In this document: positions 18,493 through 28,928 of the stretch, in pieces
How the letters are laid out: each line of letters starts with the position of its first letter
Position numbering within the stretch: the first letter of the stretch is position 1
DNA from: Sphingobacteriales bacterium JAD_PAG50586_3
GTDB taxonomy: Bacteria > Bacteroidota > Bacteroidia > CAMBQF01
Length of the DNA: 64,000 bases
Reading direction: 5' to 3'
NCBI GenBank assembly: GCA_023213195.1
Contig: CP096135.1
Span: 3,468,842 to 3,532,841, forward strand
Position numbers and translations under genes: made by a program
The notes under the pieces: generated by a model
The model's input: the letters and a program-made list of their open reading frames with translations, nothing else
The model's database searches: none
What the model was told of the DNA's origin: nothing

Positions 18493-18511
18493 CAAAGGTA
18501 GAAATTTCTAC
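18493..18511 (-). promoter_or_regulatory. gldJ promoter element overlapped by a palindrome
   Basis: TACCTTTG (18493-18500) matches the -7 consensus. A perfect 14-bp palindrome GTAGAAATTTCTAC (18498-18511) overlaps its upstream edge and could be an operator. Confidence 0.5.
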
Positions 18512-18540
18512 GACAATGTTATAGTAAGGTTACAAACTTA

Positions 18541-19503
18541 TTAAAACGAGGGGCAATCGATAGTACGGAACCTGCGTGCAGGTTTTTTACAAGGGAATAC
18601 CAGCGACAGCGAAAACTCGTGAGAACCCGCGGTGGCATTGGTAAGTTTAGATACGGTTACATCGTAGCTATAGCCAAAGCGGAAAATGTTTTGTTGAAAA
18701 CCAACAAGAACAATAAACGAGTCGCGGTTGCGGTACCAAATACCACCTACAATAGGGCCACGGGTTAAATACACACCCAGGTTAAGCTGTTGAAAAGCCT
18801 GCTGGCGTTGGTATAAAATGTTGGGCGAAATGGTAGAAGGTGTTTGAAAACGGCTGCGGGTTAACGGTATAACTGCACCTGCGTGGCCGGTAATCTTCAT
18901 TGGTAAGCGGCTGTTAGAATCGTAAAACGATTGCTGAGGCTGCGTTAAATGGTGCACGGCGGCGCCAAAGTAAAAGCGCTCTCCATAACCCAAAATACCG
19001 GCAGAAAAATCTACAAAGTTCTTTTTAAGGTTAGGCTGTTGCTCCAGTGTGTTGTAAACAAACCCGTAACGTGGGTCAATCATATCGCCAAAGGTAAGCT
19101 TGCTCCAGTCTAGTGTTTTTTGCACGTAAGTGGCCTGCGCACCAAATTTAAGGGCGAAACCGCGGCTTACGTTTAGCTGGTAGGCATACATAAAGCTGGC
19201 GTTAAGGGTGTTTAAGGTACCCTCGCCGGCACGGTCGTTGGTTAATAATATTCCTATACCGCCGCTAAGTGGGCGTACGTGCTGATCATACGATGCTGAC
19301 ATGGTAACAAACGTACCCGATATGGCGGGCCATTGGTTACGGTAGTTCATGCATATACGTGGACAGCGCGCAGTACCTGCAAAAGCAGGGTTTAGATATA
19401 ATGGATTGGCGTAGAACTGTGTAAAATTAGGGTCCTGCGCCATGGCATCACCTCCGAAAAGGCCTGCAGCCATTAAGATTATAAGAGTAAAACGTTTTAT
19501 CAT
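18541..19503 (-). CDS. PorP/SprF family type IX secretion membrane protein, copy 1
   Basis: 320 residues from the ATG at 19503. A signal peptide (MIKRFTLIILMAAGLFGGDA) is followed by the family start QDPNFTQFYANPLYLNPAFA. The remainder is predicted outer-membrane beta barrel. PorP/SprF proteins help export or anchor type IX cargo. Long blocks are identical to the upstream paralogue, for example RGFALKFGAQATY and SRFQTPSTISPNILYQRQQA. The main divergence is in the central loops (residues ~165-215). Transcribed toward gldJ. A TAATTTTG element lies upstream. Confidence 0.9.
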   Translation of the reverse strand: MIKRFTLIILMAAGLFGGDAMAQDPNFTQFYANPLYLNPAFAGTARCPRICMNYRNQWPAISGTFVTMSASYDQHVRPLSGGIGILLTNDRAGEGTLNTLNASFMYAYQLNVSRGFALKFGAQATYVQKTLDWSKLTFGDMIDPRYGFVYNTLEQQPNLKKNFVDFSAGILGYGERFYFGAAVHHLTQPQQSFYDSNSRLPMKITGHAGAVIPLTRSRFQTPSTISPNILYQRQQAFQQLNLGVYLTRGPIVGGIWYRNRDSFIVLVGFQQNIFRFGYSYDVTVSKLTNATAGSHEFSLSLVFPCKKPARRFRTIDCPSF

Positions 19504-19537
19504 ACTTCGCACATTTCGGGTTAGAGTGGTACTATTC

Positions 19538-19545
19538 CAAAATTA
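19538..19545 (-). promoter_or_regulatory. Candidate -7 element TAATTTTG
   Basis: Exact TAnnTTTG match, 35 bp upstream of the chosen start of PorP/SprF copy 1. Confidence 0.4.
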
Positions 19546-19600
19546 CCAACCGTAAAAATAATACGCTTTACGCACAAATACAACTAAATGTTGCAAAATA

Positions 19601-20560
19601 TTAAAAAGAGGGGCAATCTATAGTCCTGAACTTACGGCCGGGCTTTTTACAAGGGATAACCAATGATAAAGAAACCTCGTGAGAACCGGCGGTAGCGTTT
19701 GTTAGTTTAGATAAGGTTACATCGTAGCTGTAGCCTATGCGGAAAGTGTTTTGCTGTATGCCCAAAAGAACGATAAAAGAATCTCGGTTGCGGTACCATA
19801 AACCACCAACAATAGGGCCACGGGTAACATACACCCCTAGGTTAAGCTGCTGAAAAGCCTGCTGGCGCTGGTACAATATGTTTGGCGAAATGGTAGACGG
19901 GGTTTGGAAACGGCTGCGCGTTAATGGTATAACCGCTCCGGCATGGCCGGTAAACTTCATTGGTAATGGGCTTGTGCCTATAAAACCCTGGTTAGGCTGG
20001 GTAAGATGGTGTACGGCAGCGCCAAAGTAAAAACGTTCGCCATAGCCTAATATACCTGCCGAAAAATCAACAAAACCTTTATTTAATTGTGGCGCAACCT
20101 CTCCTGTTTTGTGTACAAAACCATAGCGGGGGTCTATCTCATCGCCAAAATTAAGCTTGCTCCAGTCTAAACTGCGCTGAGAGTAGGTGGCCTGCGCGCC
20201 AAACTTTAGGGCAAACCCACGGCTTACATTAAGCTGGTAGGCATACATAAAGCTGGCATTAAGGGTATTTAAGGTACCTGCCCCTGCCCTATCGTTAGTT
20301 ATTAAAAGGCCTATACCGCCGCTTAGGGGGCGTATGTGCTGATCGTACGATGCGCTGTAGGTAACAAAAGTGCCTGCAATGGCGGGCCACTGGTTACGGT
20401 AGTTTAAACATACGCGTGGGCAACGGGCCGTGCCTGCAAAGGCCGGGTTTAAGTATAGCGGGTTAGCATAAAACTGCGTAAAGCTGGGGTCCTGGGCTTT
20501 GGCCTCTGTCCCTATCAATCCTGCTAATACAAATGTCAGAAAGAGTATACGTTTTATCAT
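19601..20560 (-). CDS. PorP/SprF family type IX secretion membrane protein, copy 2
   Basis: 319 residues from the ATG at 20560. The signal peptide is MIKRILFLTFVLAGLIGTEA, then QDPSFTQFYANPLYLNPAFA. It is a tandem duplicate of the gene downstream. The C-terminal ends are almost identical (FRTIDCPSF in both), and the difference is concentrated in a loop (KTGEVAPQLNKG against NTLEQQPNLKKN). It is divergent from porU across a ~190-bp gap, so the block gldJ-porP-porP-porU forms one type IX secretion locus. Confidence 0.9.
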   Translation of the reverse strand: MIKRILFLTFVLAGLIGTEAKAQDPSFTQFYANPLYLNPAFAGTARCPRVCLNYRNQWPAIAGTFVTYSASYDQHIRPLSGGIGLLITNDRAGAGTLNTLNASFMYAYQLNVSRGFALKFGAQATYSQRSLDWSKLNFGDEIDPRYGFVHKTGEVAPQLNKGFVDFSAGILGYGERFYFGAAVHHLTQPNQGFIGTSPLPMKFTGHAGAVIPLTRSRFQTPSTISPNILYQRQQAFQQLNLGVYVTRGPIVGGLWYRNRDSFIVLLGIQQNTFRIGYSYDVTLSKLTNATAGSHEVSLSLVIPCKKPGRKFRTIDCPSF

Positions 20561-20735
20561 AAGCAAATGCTAACCATTAATTTTTTCGATGCTACTTAAA
20601 CAAAGTAAAGTGTTATTTATTACAATCACAATAAAAAACAAGACAAAACGTTAAGCATGTCAGATTTAGGTCAAAATTGTAATTCTGCTAACTAATTTAT
20701 ATAATAAAACCATAAGGATATTGCGCTACTTTACT

Positions 20736-20743
20736 TAAATTTG
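20736..20743 (+). promoter_or_regulatory. Candidate porU -7 element TAAATTTG
   Basis: Exact TAnnTTTG match only 8 bp ahead of the porU start codon, which would give a nearly leaderless message. It lies in the divergent gap with PorP/SprF copy 2. Confidence 0.4.
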
Positions 20744-20751
20744 TAAACAGT

Positions 20752-23700
20752 ATGAAATTACTTTCGAAAATTACAATTACCATTACGGTAGCCCTTTTGT
20801 TTGGCAGCCTTGCCTCTGCACAAACAACAACGCAGCAACGCACCCTTAAATGGAGTGCGCCGGCCAAACTGGCCATTAGCGATGATTTAAGTAGTGAGTA
20901 CCTTATTTTTGAAGGCTCGGTAGGCTCGCCAGAATATGGTAAAGTGCCCCTGTTTGCAGAGGATGTACCTTTTAGTGGCGGCAGCAACGATTTTAACGTT
21001 ACTGTTTCTAATATCATTACAGAGCCCCTATCATCGGCCGAGTTGACAGCCCTTGGCAAAATGCCCGAGCTGCAACCTAAGGTTACGGTAGAAAAAGGCG
21101 TAGCCTATACCAATGGGGTAGCTAAGGGCGTATTCCGTTTCCCGGCTATTATTAAAAACCCAACCCTAAACCGTTACGAGAAAGTAACATCGTTTACATA
21201 CACCTCATCAGCATTTACTACTTCTAAAGCCAAATCAACCAGCAGCTTTGCCACATCGTCGGTTTTAAACACCGGCAAATGGTACAAATTTGCCATTGTT
21301 AACGATGGGATATATAAAATAGACCGTGCTTTTCTTACCTCTTTAGGTATGGATGTAAACGGTATAAACCCAAACAACATACGTATATATGGTAACGGTG
21401 GCGGTATGCTACCTGCACTAAACAGTGTGCAGCGTATAGACGACCTTGGCGAAATTGCCCTGGAGGTTAACGGTGCCGGCGATAACTCTTTTGATGCAAG
21501 TGACTATATATTATTTTACGGTAAAGGCCAAATGCGTTGGGTGTTTAACGAAACCACCGACAACTTTACCCATATTGTAAACAACTATTGCGATACCACT
21601 TATTACTTTATTACTGCCGATTTAGGGCCGGGCAAACGTATGCAGGGCCAATCGTCTACCAACCTTACCCCTACCCACACGGCTACCACGTTTGATGATT
21701 ACGCGGTACACGATAATGATGCGGAGAACCTGATTAAATCGGGCAGCCAGTGGTTTGGCGAAAAGTTTGATATTGTTAATGAACACACCATAGGCTTTAG
21801 CTTCCCAAATATTGATGGCACTACGCCTGTAAAACTACGCACCGTAGTGGCGGCGGCCAATACTTTAAGCAACACCAGCTTTTCTATAAAAGCAGGCAGC
21901 AACAACTATGGGCAGCTTTTCTGTACCCAGCACAGGCAACAACTCTTACCAGGCGGCTGTAGATGTATTAAAAGACACCTTTTTTACCACTAGCTCATCA
22001 AGCATACCTGTAACCATTACCAAGCAAACCTCAAACGCTGTAGGTTGGTTAGATTATATTGAGGTGCAGGTAAAACGCAACCTTAGCTTTATGGGCTCTC
22101 AAATGCCTTTCCGCTTTGGCGATGGTGTGGGTGCAGGCAATGTAACAAAATACAGCTTAGGCAACGCTAACAACGTGCGTATTTGGGATGTTACAGACCA
22201 CCAAAACGTAACCCTGCAGCAAACAACCTTAAATGGCTCTACCGCAGAGTTTGCCCAACCCAGCGACCAGTTGCGCGAGTTTGTGGCTTTTAACGGCAGC
22301 GCCTTTGCAACACCTGTTGCCATTGGCAGTGTAGCCAACCAAAACCTGCACGGCAGCGCGGCGGTGGATATGGTTATCGTATCGGCCCCGGAATTTGTAA
22401 GCTATGCTAACCAGGTGGCCGATTTGCACCGTAATAACGATAACCTGCGTGTATTGGTAGTTACGCCGCAAACTATTTACAACGAATTTTCCAGCGGCGC
22501 ACGCGATATTATTGCCATACGTTCGTTAATGCGTATGTTCTATGTAAACAATATGGGCAACGCAGCTAATCAGCCTAAATATTTAATGCTTTTTGGCGAT
22601 GGCTCTTTTGATAATAAATACCGCATAGCCAACAACCAAAACTTTATACCAACTTACGAAAGTCCGGAATCACTAAGCATTACAGGCTCCATTACTGCCG
22701 ATGACTATATGGGCTTATTGGATGATAACGAAGGGCAGTACTTTACCTTCCCGCCTGAACCTATAGATATTGGCATAGGCCGCGTACCCTGCTCTAACGG
22801 CACGCAGGCGCAAGTGGTAGTTAATAAAATTAATAATTATATAAACGTGGTAGGCCAGCGCGACTGGCGCAATATGATATCGTTTTTTGGCGACGACCAG
22901 GACTATAATGCCCACCAGCGCCAAGCTAATGATTTAACTATTTTATTAGATTCTACCTACAAAGCATTTAATATTGAGAAGGTATTTTTTGATACCTACG
23001 TGCAAGAAAGTACTGCCGGTGGCCAACGCTACCCCGAGGTTAAAGACATACTTAACAGCCGTGTAAACCGTGGCGGCCTTATTGTAAACTACACAGGCCA
23101 TGGTGGCGAGGCCGGTTGGGCTGCCGAAAAGGTGTTAGAAATATCTGACATTGACAGCTGGACCAACACCCACAACCTGCCTGCATTTGTAACCGCTACC
23201 TGCGAGTTTAGCAAATGGGACGACCCTACACGCACATCGGCAGGGGAGTTGGTATTGATAAACGACAATGGCGGTATATCTTTATTTACTACTACCCGTG
23301 TAGTGTATTCAAGCCCTAACTTTACGCTTAATACCTGGTTTTATAAATACCTTATAAAACAAATAAAACTAGGAAAGCGCCCTACCATGGGTGATATTTA
23401 CAAGTTTGTTAAAGACACCATGGCAAACGATTTTAATGCTAAAAACTTTTGCTTACTGGGCGACCCCGCACTGCGTATTAACTACCCGATACACGATGTG
23501 GTAACTACCGAGATTAACGGTAAGCCTGTTACCCAATCATCAATAGATACTATTAAGGCATTGCAACTGGTAACGGTAAAAGGCTATGTAAAAAGCCGCA
23601 CCGCACCGGGTGTGCTTACCGGCTACAATGGCACAATATACCCTACCATTTACGATAAGCCCACTACCATACAAACCCTTAGCCAGGATGCAGACAGCCC

Positions 23701-24580
23701 GGTAATGACTTTTAAAACCCAACGTAACATCATATATAAAGGTAAGGCCAGTGTGGTAAATGGCGAGTTTACTTTCACCTTTCCCGTACCTAAAGATATA
23801 TCGTACCAATATGGTTATGGTAAAATAAGCTACTATGCCGAGAATGGCGTGCGAGACCAAGATGCCCACGGCTACAAAGAGGTGGTTATTGGCGGATCGG
23901 ACACGGCAAATTTTTGCGATAATATAGGCCCTAACATTAGCCTGTTTATGAATGATACTAAATTTGCTAACGGCGGCACTACAGACCAAAACCCTACCCT
24001 TTTAGCTTATTTAGCAGATACTAATGGTATTAACACCGTAGGCACCGGCATTGGTCACGACCTTGTTGCTATTTTAGATAATAACACCAACGAGCCTTAT
24101 ATACTTAACGATTATTACGAGGCCGATTTAAACTCATACTCTCGCGGTACGGTACGTTTCCCCTTTACCAACCTTAAAGACGGTGCACATACGCTGCGCT
24201 TTAAAGGCTGGGACGTTTGCAACAACTCTAACGAAACTACCATAGACTTTGTAGTGGCCCGCAACGCAGGCTTAGCCTTAGAACATGTACTAAATTACCC
24301 CAACCCTTTTACTACCAATACCTGCTTTATGTTTGAGCACAACAGGCCTAACGAAGCGTTAGATGTGCAGGTGCAGGTGTTTACAGTATCGGGCAAAATT
24401 GTTAAAACCATAAACACTACGCTAAGCAGCAGCGGTTTCCGTGCCGATTGTATTAGCTGGGATGGTTTAGACGATTTTGGTGATAAAATAGGCAGAGGTG
24501 TGTATATTTACCGCCTGAAAATAACCGACGAGGAAGGCAAGAAAGCCGACAAGTACGAGAAGCTCGTTATATTGAACTAA
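20752..24580 (+). CDS. porU: Type IX secretion system sortase PorU (one frameshift)
   Basis: About 1275 residues, the normal size of PorU. A signal peptide (ALLFGSLASA) leads to a long beta-rich N-terminal region and then a C25 gingipain-like peptidase domain. The catalytic His is in YTGHGGEAGW (about residue 782) and the catalytic Cys in VTATCEFSKWDDP (about 816). The end resembles a type IX C-terminal domain (LNYPNPF ... GRGVYIYRLKI). PorU cleaves the CTD signal of secreted cargo at the cell surface and attaches the product to lipopolysaccharide. The frame shifts near 21908 (one extra base; GSNN then MGSFSVPSTG). No stop lies elsewhere, so I take this as one gene. Confidence 0.9.
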
Positions 24581-24582
24581 AT

Positions 24583-25773
24583 ATGCCCCATACTGTTAAG
24601 GGAGATGTGAACCATCTTTCGTTTGACAACACAGAAGTTGCCTTTGCCGGAAAAAGCGATTACGACCTTAAACGGGCCTATTGGCTCTTTAAGCTAATAG
24701 GCAGCAACACCCTTGTAAAAATAAGTAAGCCCTTTGCCAACCTGGCGGTTGATTTGCACCTGCCTATTGGTCCGCTGGTTAGGCAAACACTGTATAAGCA
24801 GTTTTGCGGTGGCGAAACAATTAAAGATTGCGATAGCACCATGCAATACCTTGCCGACTATGGCGTGGGTACTATACTAGACTACTCTGTAGAAGGTAAA
24901 GGCACCACGGCCGATTTTAACCGGGTGGTTGATGAGGTGCTGGAGAGCATAGAGCAATCTAAAAAAGATAAGCGCATAGCATTTGCCGTATTTAAAGTTA
25001 CCGGCCTTGCCCCTTTTGAATTGTTAGAGAAGGTTAGCGCCAGCTATATTTTAACTACCAACGAAGAAGAAGAATGGGAGGCTGTTGAAAAACGGGTAGC
25101 CACTATTTGCAAAGCCGCTGCCGATGCCGATACCCCCTATTTTTTGATGCTGAGGAAAGCTGGATACAACACGCGGTAGACCAACTGTGCTATGCCCAAA
25201 TGGAGCTGCACAACAAGCAAAAGCCCATTGTATATAATACCATACAGCTATACCTTACCGAGCGCTACGCCCACATGACAGAATCGCACAAAGTAGCCCT
25301 TGAAAAAGGCTATGTACCGGGCTATAAACTGGTGCGGGGCGCGTATATGGAGAAGGAACGTAACAGGGCCGAAAAAGAAGGATACCAATCGCCGGTGCAG
25401 GTAAATAAACAAGCTACGGATGATGCCTATAACGGCGCGTTACAATACTGTGTAGAGCATATAGAAACGCTGGCTATTTGTGCAGGCTCTCATAATGAGC
25501 ATAGCTGCATGTACCTTAGCCGAACTGATGCACAACGCAGGCTTGCCGTATAACCACAAGCACATCTATTTCTCTCAACTGCTGGGTATGAGCGACCATA
25601 TTAGCTTTAACCTTGCACATGCGGGGTATAATGTGGCTAAATATGTCCCCTATGGCCCTGTGCGCGATGTATTACCGTACTTACTGCGCCGTGCAGAGGA
25701 GAATACTTCTGTTGCGGGGCAAACCCCGAGGGAGCTATCGCTTTTGATAAAGGAAAGGAAGAGGAGGAATTAA
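24583..25773 (+). CDS. Proline dehydrogenase (two frameshifts)
   Basis: About 396 residues. FAD-dependent oxidation of proline to pyrroline-5-carboxylate, the first step of proline breakdown. Landmarks are IVYNTIQLYLTERY, YKLVRGAYMEKERNRA (substrate/FAD pocket) and the C-terminal YVPYGPVRDVLPYLLRRAEE. It is a monofunctional enzyme with no aldehyde dehydrogenase half. The frame breaks at T6 25140-25145 (one T missing; restored PYFFDAEESWIQ) and at ~25518 (one extra base between CMYL and AELMHNAGL). It begins 2 bp after porU and may be co-transcribed with it. Confidence 0.9.
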
Positions 25774-25855
25774 AAGCCTCACCCCCTACCCCTCTCCAAA
25801 GGAGATGGGGGATTTTTGATATCTGTTTGTATTCTGTAAAATGCCCCTAAATTAA

Positions 25856-26008
25856 TTCTTTGCTTCATTACTTTTTGCTTGTCCAAAAAGTAATCAAAAA
25901 AGACACCACGCACACCAACCCTCATTTCGTTTCGCCGCGCAACCTAGCACACAACTCCTGCTCAACTCCATTCAGGTTCGCACTGCGCGTGGACTACCCA
26001 CCGCACTG
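25856..26008 (-). repeat. Dispersed hairpin repeat, copy 4 (inverted)
   Basis: Inverted copy ending in GCGTGGACTACCCACCGCAC. Its hairpin has arms ATTACTTTTTG (25867-25877) and CAAAAAGTAAT (25884-25894) around CTTGTC: both arms differ from copies 2, 3 and 5, yet they still pair perfectly. Confidence 0.8.
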
Positions 26009-26030
26009 TTTGATACTTAGTAATATGAAC

Positions 26031-26322
26031 CGCGAAAACGAGTATGCTAGCTAAATGCTGTAGGGGTTTGGGGTGATTAAAATCCCTCCCCTCTGACACA
26101 AGGTCAGAGGTACTCCCTTTAAAAGGGAGAGTTATTGGTGTGTTAAGATGTATAACAGTGCTACGATAAAATAGGGCGCGAAAATGATGTTATTAGCTAC
26201 ACGCTGTAAGGTTTGAACAATACACCCCTCGGTCTTGCCTTACGGCACGACCACTCCCCTTGGCAGGGGGAGTGCCTAAAAAATTAGGGTGCGAAAACGA
26301 TAGTATTAGCTACATAGTGTAA
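26031..26322 (-). repeat. Cluster of three 33-bp repeat units
   Basis: Units at 26031-26063, 26177-26209 and 26290-26322, each exactly 33 bp, starts 146 and 113 bp apart. Read on the minus strand each runs YTACA...TGTAG/TTTAG, AGCTA, then ATCGTTTTCGCG-like. The intervals hold paired hairpins (CTCTGACACAAGGTCAGAG beside ACTCCCTTTAAAAGGGAG; CGGTCTTGCC/GGCACGACC beside ACTCCCCTTG/CAGGGGGAGT). The cluster lies between the convergent ends of proline dehydrogenase and aroC. The same unit occurs four times in opposite orientation at 46154-46553. Confidence 0.85.
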
Positions 26323-26342
26323 GGGAACAGCAGAGTGAATTA

Positions 26343-26373
26343 GGAGATTCCGCATCGAGTACGAGATGACAGC
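26343..26373 (+). repeat. GAGATTCC/GAGATGAC palindromic repeat
   Basis: GGAGATTCCGCATCGAG then TACGAGATGACAGC, a diverged member of the family seen at 756, 9751, 32970 and 37799. It completes the repeat-filled 25774-26404 gap, where no gene is visible. Confidence 0.55.
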
Positions 26374-26404
26374 GTTGGTTGGTTTTCTGACTACTGATTA
26401 CCGA

Positions 26405-27478
26405 CTACTGGATACTCTTATAACGGAGCAGATGGTCTACCAGTGTTAAGGCAGCCATGGCTTCTACTATAGGTACGGCACGAGGTACAACGCATGGGTC
26501 GTGGCGGCCTTGGGCTGTAATTTCGGCAACATTGCCCTGATTATCTATAGTATCTTGCTTTTGCATAATGGTAGCCACCGGCTTAAAGGCTACGCTAAAG
26601 TAGATGTCTTCGCCATTGCTAATACCACCTTGTATGCCCCCTGAGTTGTTGGTAGCGGTAATATGCCCACTGTTGGCTAAAAACACATCGTTGTGCTGCG
26701 ACCCGCGCATGGCAGCGCCTGCAAAGCCACTACCGAGTTCAAAGCCTTTGGTTGCGTTAATGCTCATAACTGCTTTGGCAAGGTCGGCGTGGAGTTTATC
26801 AAACACTGGTTCGCCCAGACCAACAGGTGTGCCTTTAATAACGCATGATATAACCCCGCCAACGGTATCGCCCTCTGCCCTAACCTCTTCAATAAGCGTT
26901 ATCATTTTAGCGGCGGTATCGGCATCGGGGCAGCGGACTATGGTCTCCTCTGTTTTGGTAAGGTCTAAAGCGGTGTAAAGCTTATCAAGCTTGATGTTAC
27001 CCACGGCACTAACGTAGGCATCAACCGTACAGCCTAAGTCTTTTAAAATAAGCTTGGCAATAGCCCCTGCAAATACGCGGCAGGCGGTTTCGCGGGCAGA
27101 AGAGCGTCCTCCGCCACGGTAATCGCGCACACCATACTTTTTATCGTAGGTATAATCGGCATGCGATGGGCGATAGGTGTCTTTTATATTGCTGTAATCG
27201 GCGCTGTGGTGGTCTTTGTTGTTGATGATAAACCCAATGGGTGTGCCGGTGGTCTTCCCTTCAAACACGCCGGAGAGTATTTGCACAGCATCATCCTCGT
27301 TACGGGCGGTGCTAATGGCACTTTGCCCCGGACGGCGACGGGCCATCTCCCGGGCTATAAAATCTTCATCAATAGCAATAAGGGGTGGGCAGCCATCAAT
27401 AATACCGCCAATAGCCTTTCCATGCGATTCGCCAAAGGTTGTAAGCCTGAATAACTGTCCGTAAGTATTGCCTGCCAT
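26405..27478 (-). CDS. aroC: Chorismate synthase
   Basis: 357 residues, full length. It converts 5-enolpyruvylshikimate-3-phosphate to chorismate, the last step of the common aromatic pathway, with reduced FMN. Signature regions are [19 protein letters not shown] at the N-terminus, [20 protein letters not shown] in the middle and [20 protein letters not shown] near the end. It lies 4 bp downstream of the polytopic membrane protein gene, so the two are probably co-transcribed. Its TAG stop is inside a degenerate micro-repeat (26378-26407). Confidence 0.97.
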   Translation of the reverse strand: MAGNTYGQLFRLTTFGESHGKAIGGIIDGCPPLIAIDEDFIAREMARRRPGQSAISTARNEDDAVQILSGVFEGKTTGTPIGFIINNKDHHSADYSNIKDTYRPSHADYTYDKKYGVRDYRGGGRSSARETACRVFAGAIAKLILKDLGCTVDAYVSAVGNIKLDKLYTALDLTKTEETIVRCPDADTAAKMITLIEEVRAEGDTVGGVISCVIKGTPVGLGEPVFDKLHADLAKAVMSINATKGFELGSGFAGAAMRGSQHNDVFLANSGHITATNNSGGIQGGISNGEDIYFSVAFKPVATIMQKQDTIDNQGNVAEITAQGRHDPCVVPRAVPIVEAMAALTLVDHLLRYKSIQ

Positions 27479-27482
27479 TGTA

Positions 27483-28850
27483 TTACTTCTGTTTCTCCCT
27501 GGCTATGTTGTAGCTTAAGCCCAAGCCCGATTTTAACTGCTGGTTAACAGCCTTGGTAGTATCTTCGGTTATCTCTGCTGAGTATAGAAAGCCGGGATCG
27601 GGCAAGGGGGCAAGGTATAGCACCTCTTCCCTGTATTCTTCTTTATACATATTTAGCAGCTTTTCTCTGCTTTTAAGTGTTTTAGCATACACAGGTTCTA
27701 TGCCAATGTGTTTGTAGAATATAAAGCCCGTGCCTAACAATATGCAGCTAATAGCCGCTATGCCTGCAAAATCTATCAGCTTAGATTTGCCTATGGCAAG
27801 GCCGGAGTATAAGCCTGTGCCACATAAAAACAGGGCCATCATAAAAAACAATGCCCCCTGCACCCTTTGTGGTGGTATGCCACCCAGGGTATATGCTGCG
27901 GGAAATAACACAGAAACCCAAAGTACTTTAAGCACTACAAACGCCGCTAACAGGTATAAGAATTTAAACTTTTGAAAGTGTTTAAAGCTGGTTGTAAGCT
28001 GGCTGCCAATAAACACCCAACAGGCAAAAAACACAGCAACGGTGCTAAAGAAAACGGCCCCGTGCTGCACTATTAAATCTAGCACAGTTTGTACCATATT
28101 TACTACCGCTACCCTACCCGATGCGGGCGGCAACTGGTTGGAGCGTATCTCGTTACCTTCTGATATTACATTAATAATAAATGCCGATAGCGTTACCAGC
28201 AGGGCAAACAAGTATTTAAACGAGAAGCCTATTTTAGTAATAGCCCTGTAAACAACCACTACGCTAAGCACCATAATAACCACTATAGCAAAAGGCTCGC
28301 TGGCGGCGCCAACATAGGCAAACGATGCTGCTGTGAATATGTACTCGGTTTTGCCCCTGTCCCATAAAAGAAAGGAGATGCCAAACAGGCAAAACAGCAG
28401 GTTCCACAGGTACATGCTGGTAGAGTTGTACCAAAACCAAACCTCGCTTTTTTCGGGCGTAAGCATAAAAAACGAGAAGATAAAGAACACTGAAACAGCC
28501 AATACGTACTTGCTTGAAACCTTCTCTGGCAAGTATATGTTAGACAGCACCCTGAAAAACCTGTACGATGCCAGTGTTGCAAAACCAATGGTTAGCAGGC
28601 CATACAAAAACAAAAAGCCCGGCATTTTAGAAAAGCTAAGCATGGTAAATGTAAAGCCCAAAGGCAGCCAACGGCCGCAATAGGTTATATACTGGTTGTA
28701 GGTTGCGCCTACAATACCATGGTAAAAACGCTCGTAAATAAGTTGGTAATCGTCTGATGCAAAATGGTTGAAGAAGTGCAGAAACATCCACAGCAATACA
28801 AACAAAATGACCGATGCGGCCAACAGTCTGTTAAATAAATTTTGTGCCAT
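27483..28850 (-). CDS. Polytopic membrane protein (DUF6056-like, possible GT-C fold)
   Basis: 455 residues with roughly ten hydrophobic helices, for example [32 protein letters not shown] and [19 protein letters not shown]. The first loop carries [16 protein letters not shown], a pair of acidic residues after helix 1 as in GT-C glycosyltransferases and DUF6056 proteins. [20 protein letters not shown] is another family-like block. A membrane-bound sugar transferase acting on lipid-linked donors is possible but not shown. The gene ends 4 bp before aroC. Confidence 0.6.
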   Translation of the reverse strand: MAQNLFNRLLAASVILFVLLWMFLHFFNHFASDDYQLIYERFYHGIVGATYNQYITYCGRWLPLGFTFTMLSFSKMPGFLFLYGLLTIGFATLASYRFFRVLSNIYLPEKVSSKYVLAVSVFFIFSFFMLTPEKSEVWFWYNSTSMYLWNLLFCLFGISFLLWDRGKTEYIFTAASFAYVGAASEPFAIVVIMVLSVVVVYRAITKIGFSFKYLFALLVTLSAFIINVISEGNEIRSNQLPPASGRVAVVNMVQTVLDLIVQHGAVFFSTVAVFFACWVFIGSQLTTSFKHFQKFKFLYLLAAFVVLKVLWVSVLFPAAYTLGGIPPQRVQGALFFMMALFLCGTGLYSGLAIGKSKLIDFAGIAAISCILLGTGFIFYKHIGIEPVYAKTLKSREKLLNMYKEEYREEVLYLAPLPDPGFLYSAEITEDTTKAVNQQLKSGLGLSYNIAREKQK

Positions 28851-28928
28851 AGTTCTCCCGTACTAATCGGATAAAGTTACACAAAAAATTCAGCGAGGTA
28901 CTTTCGCTTTGAAATAATGTATCAACAA

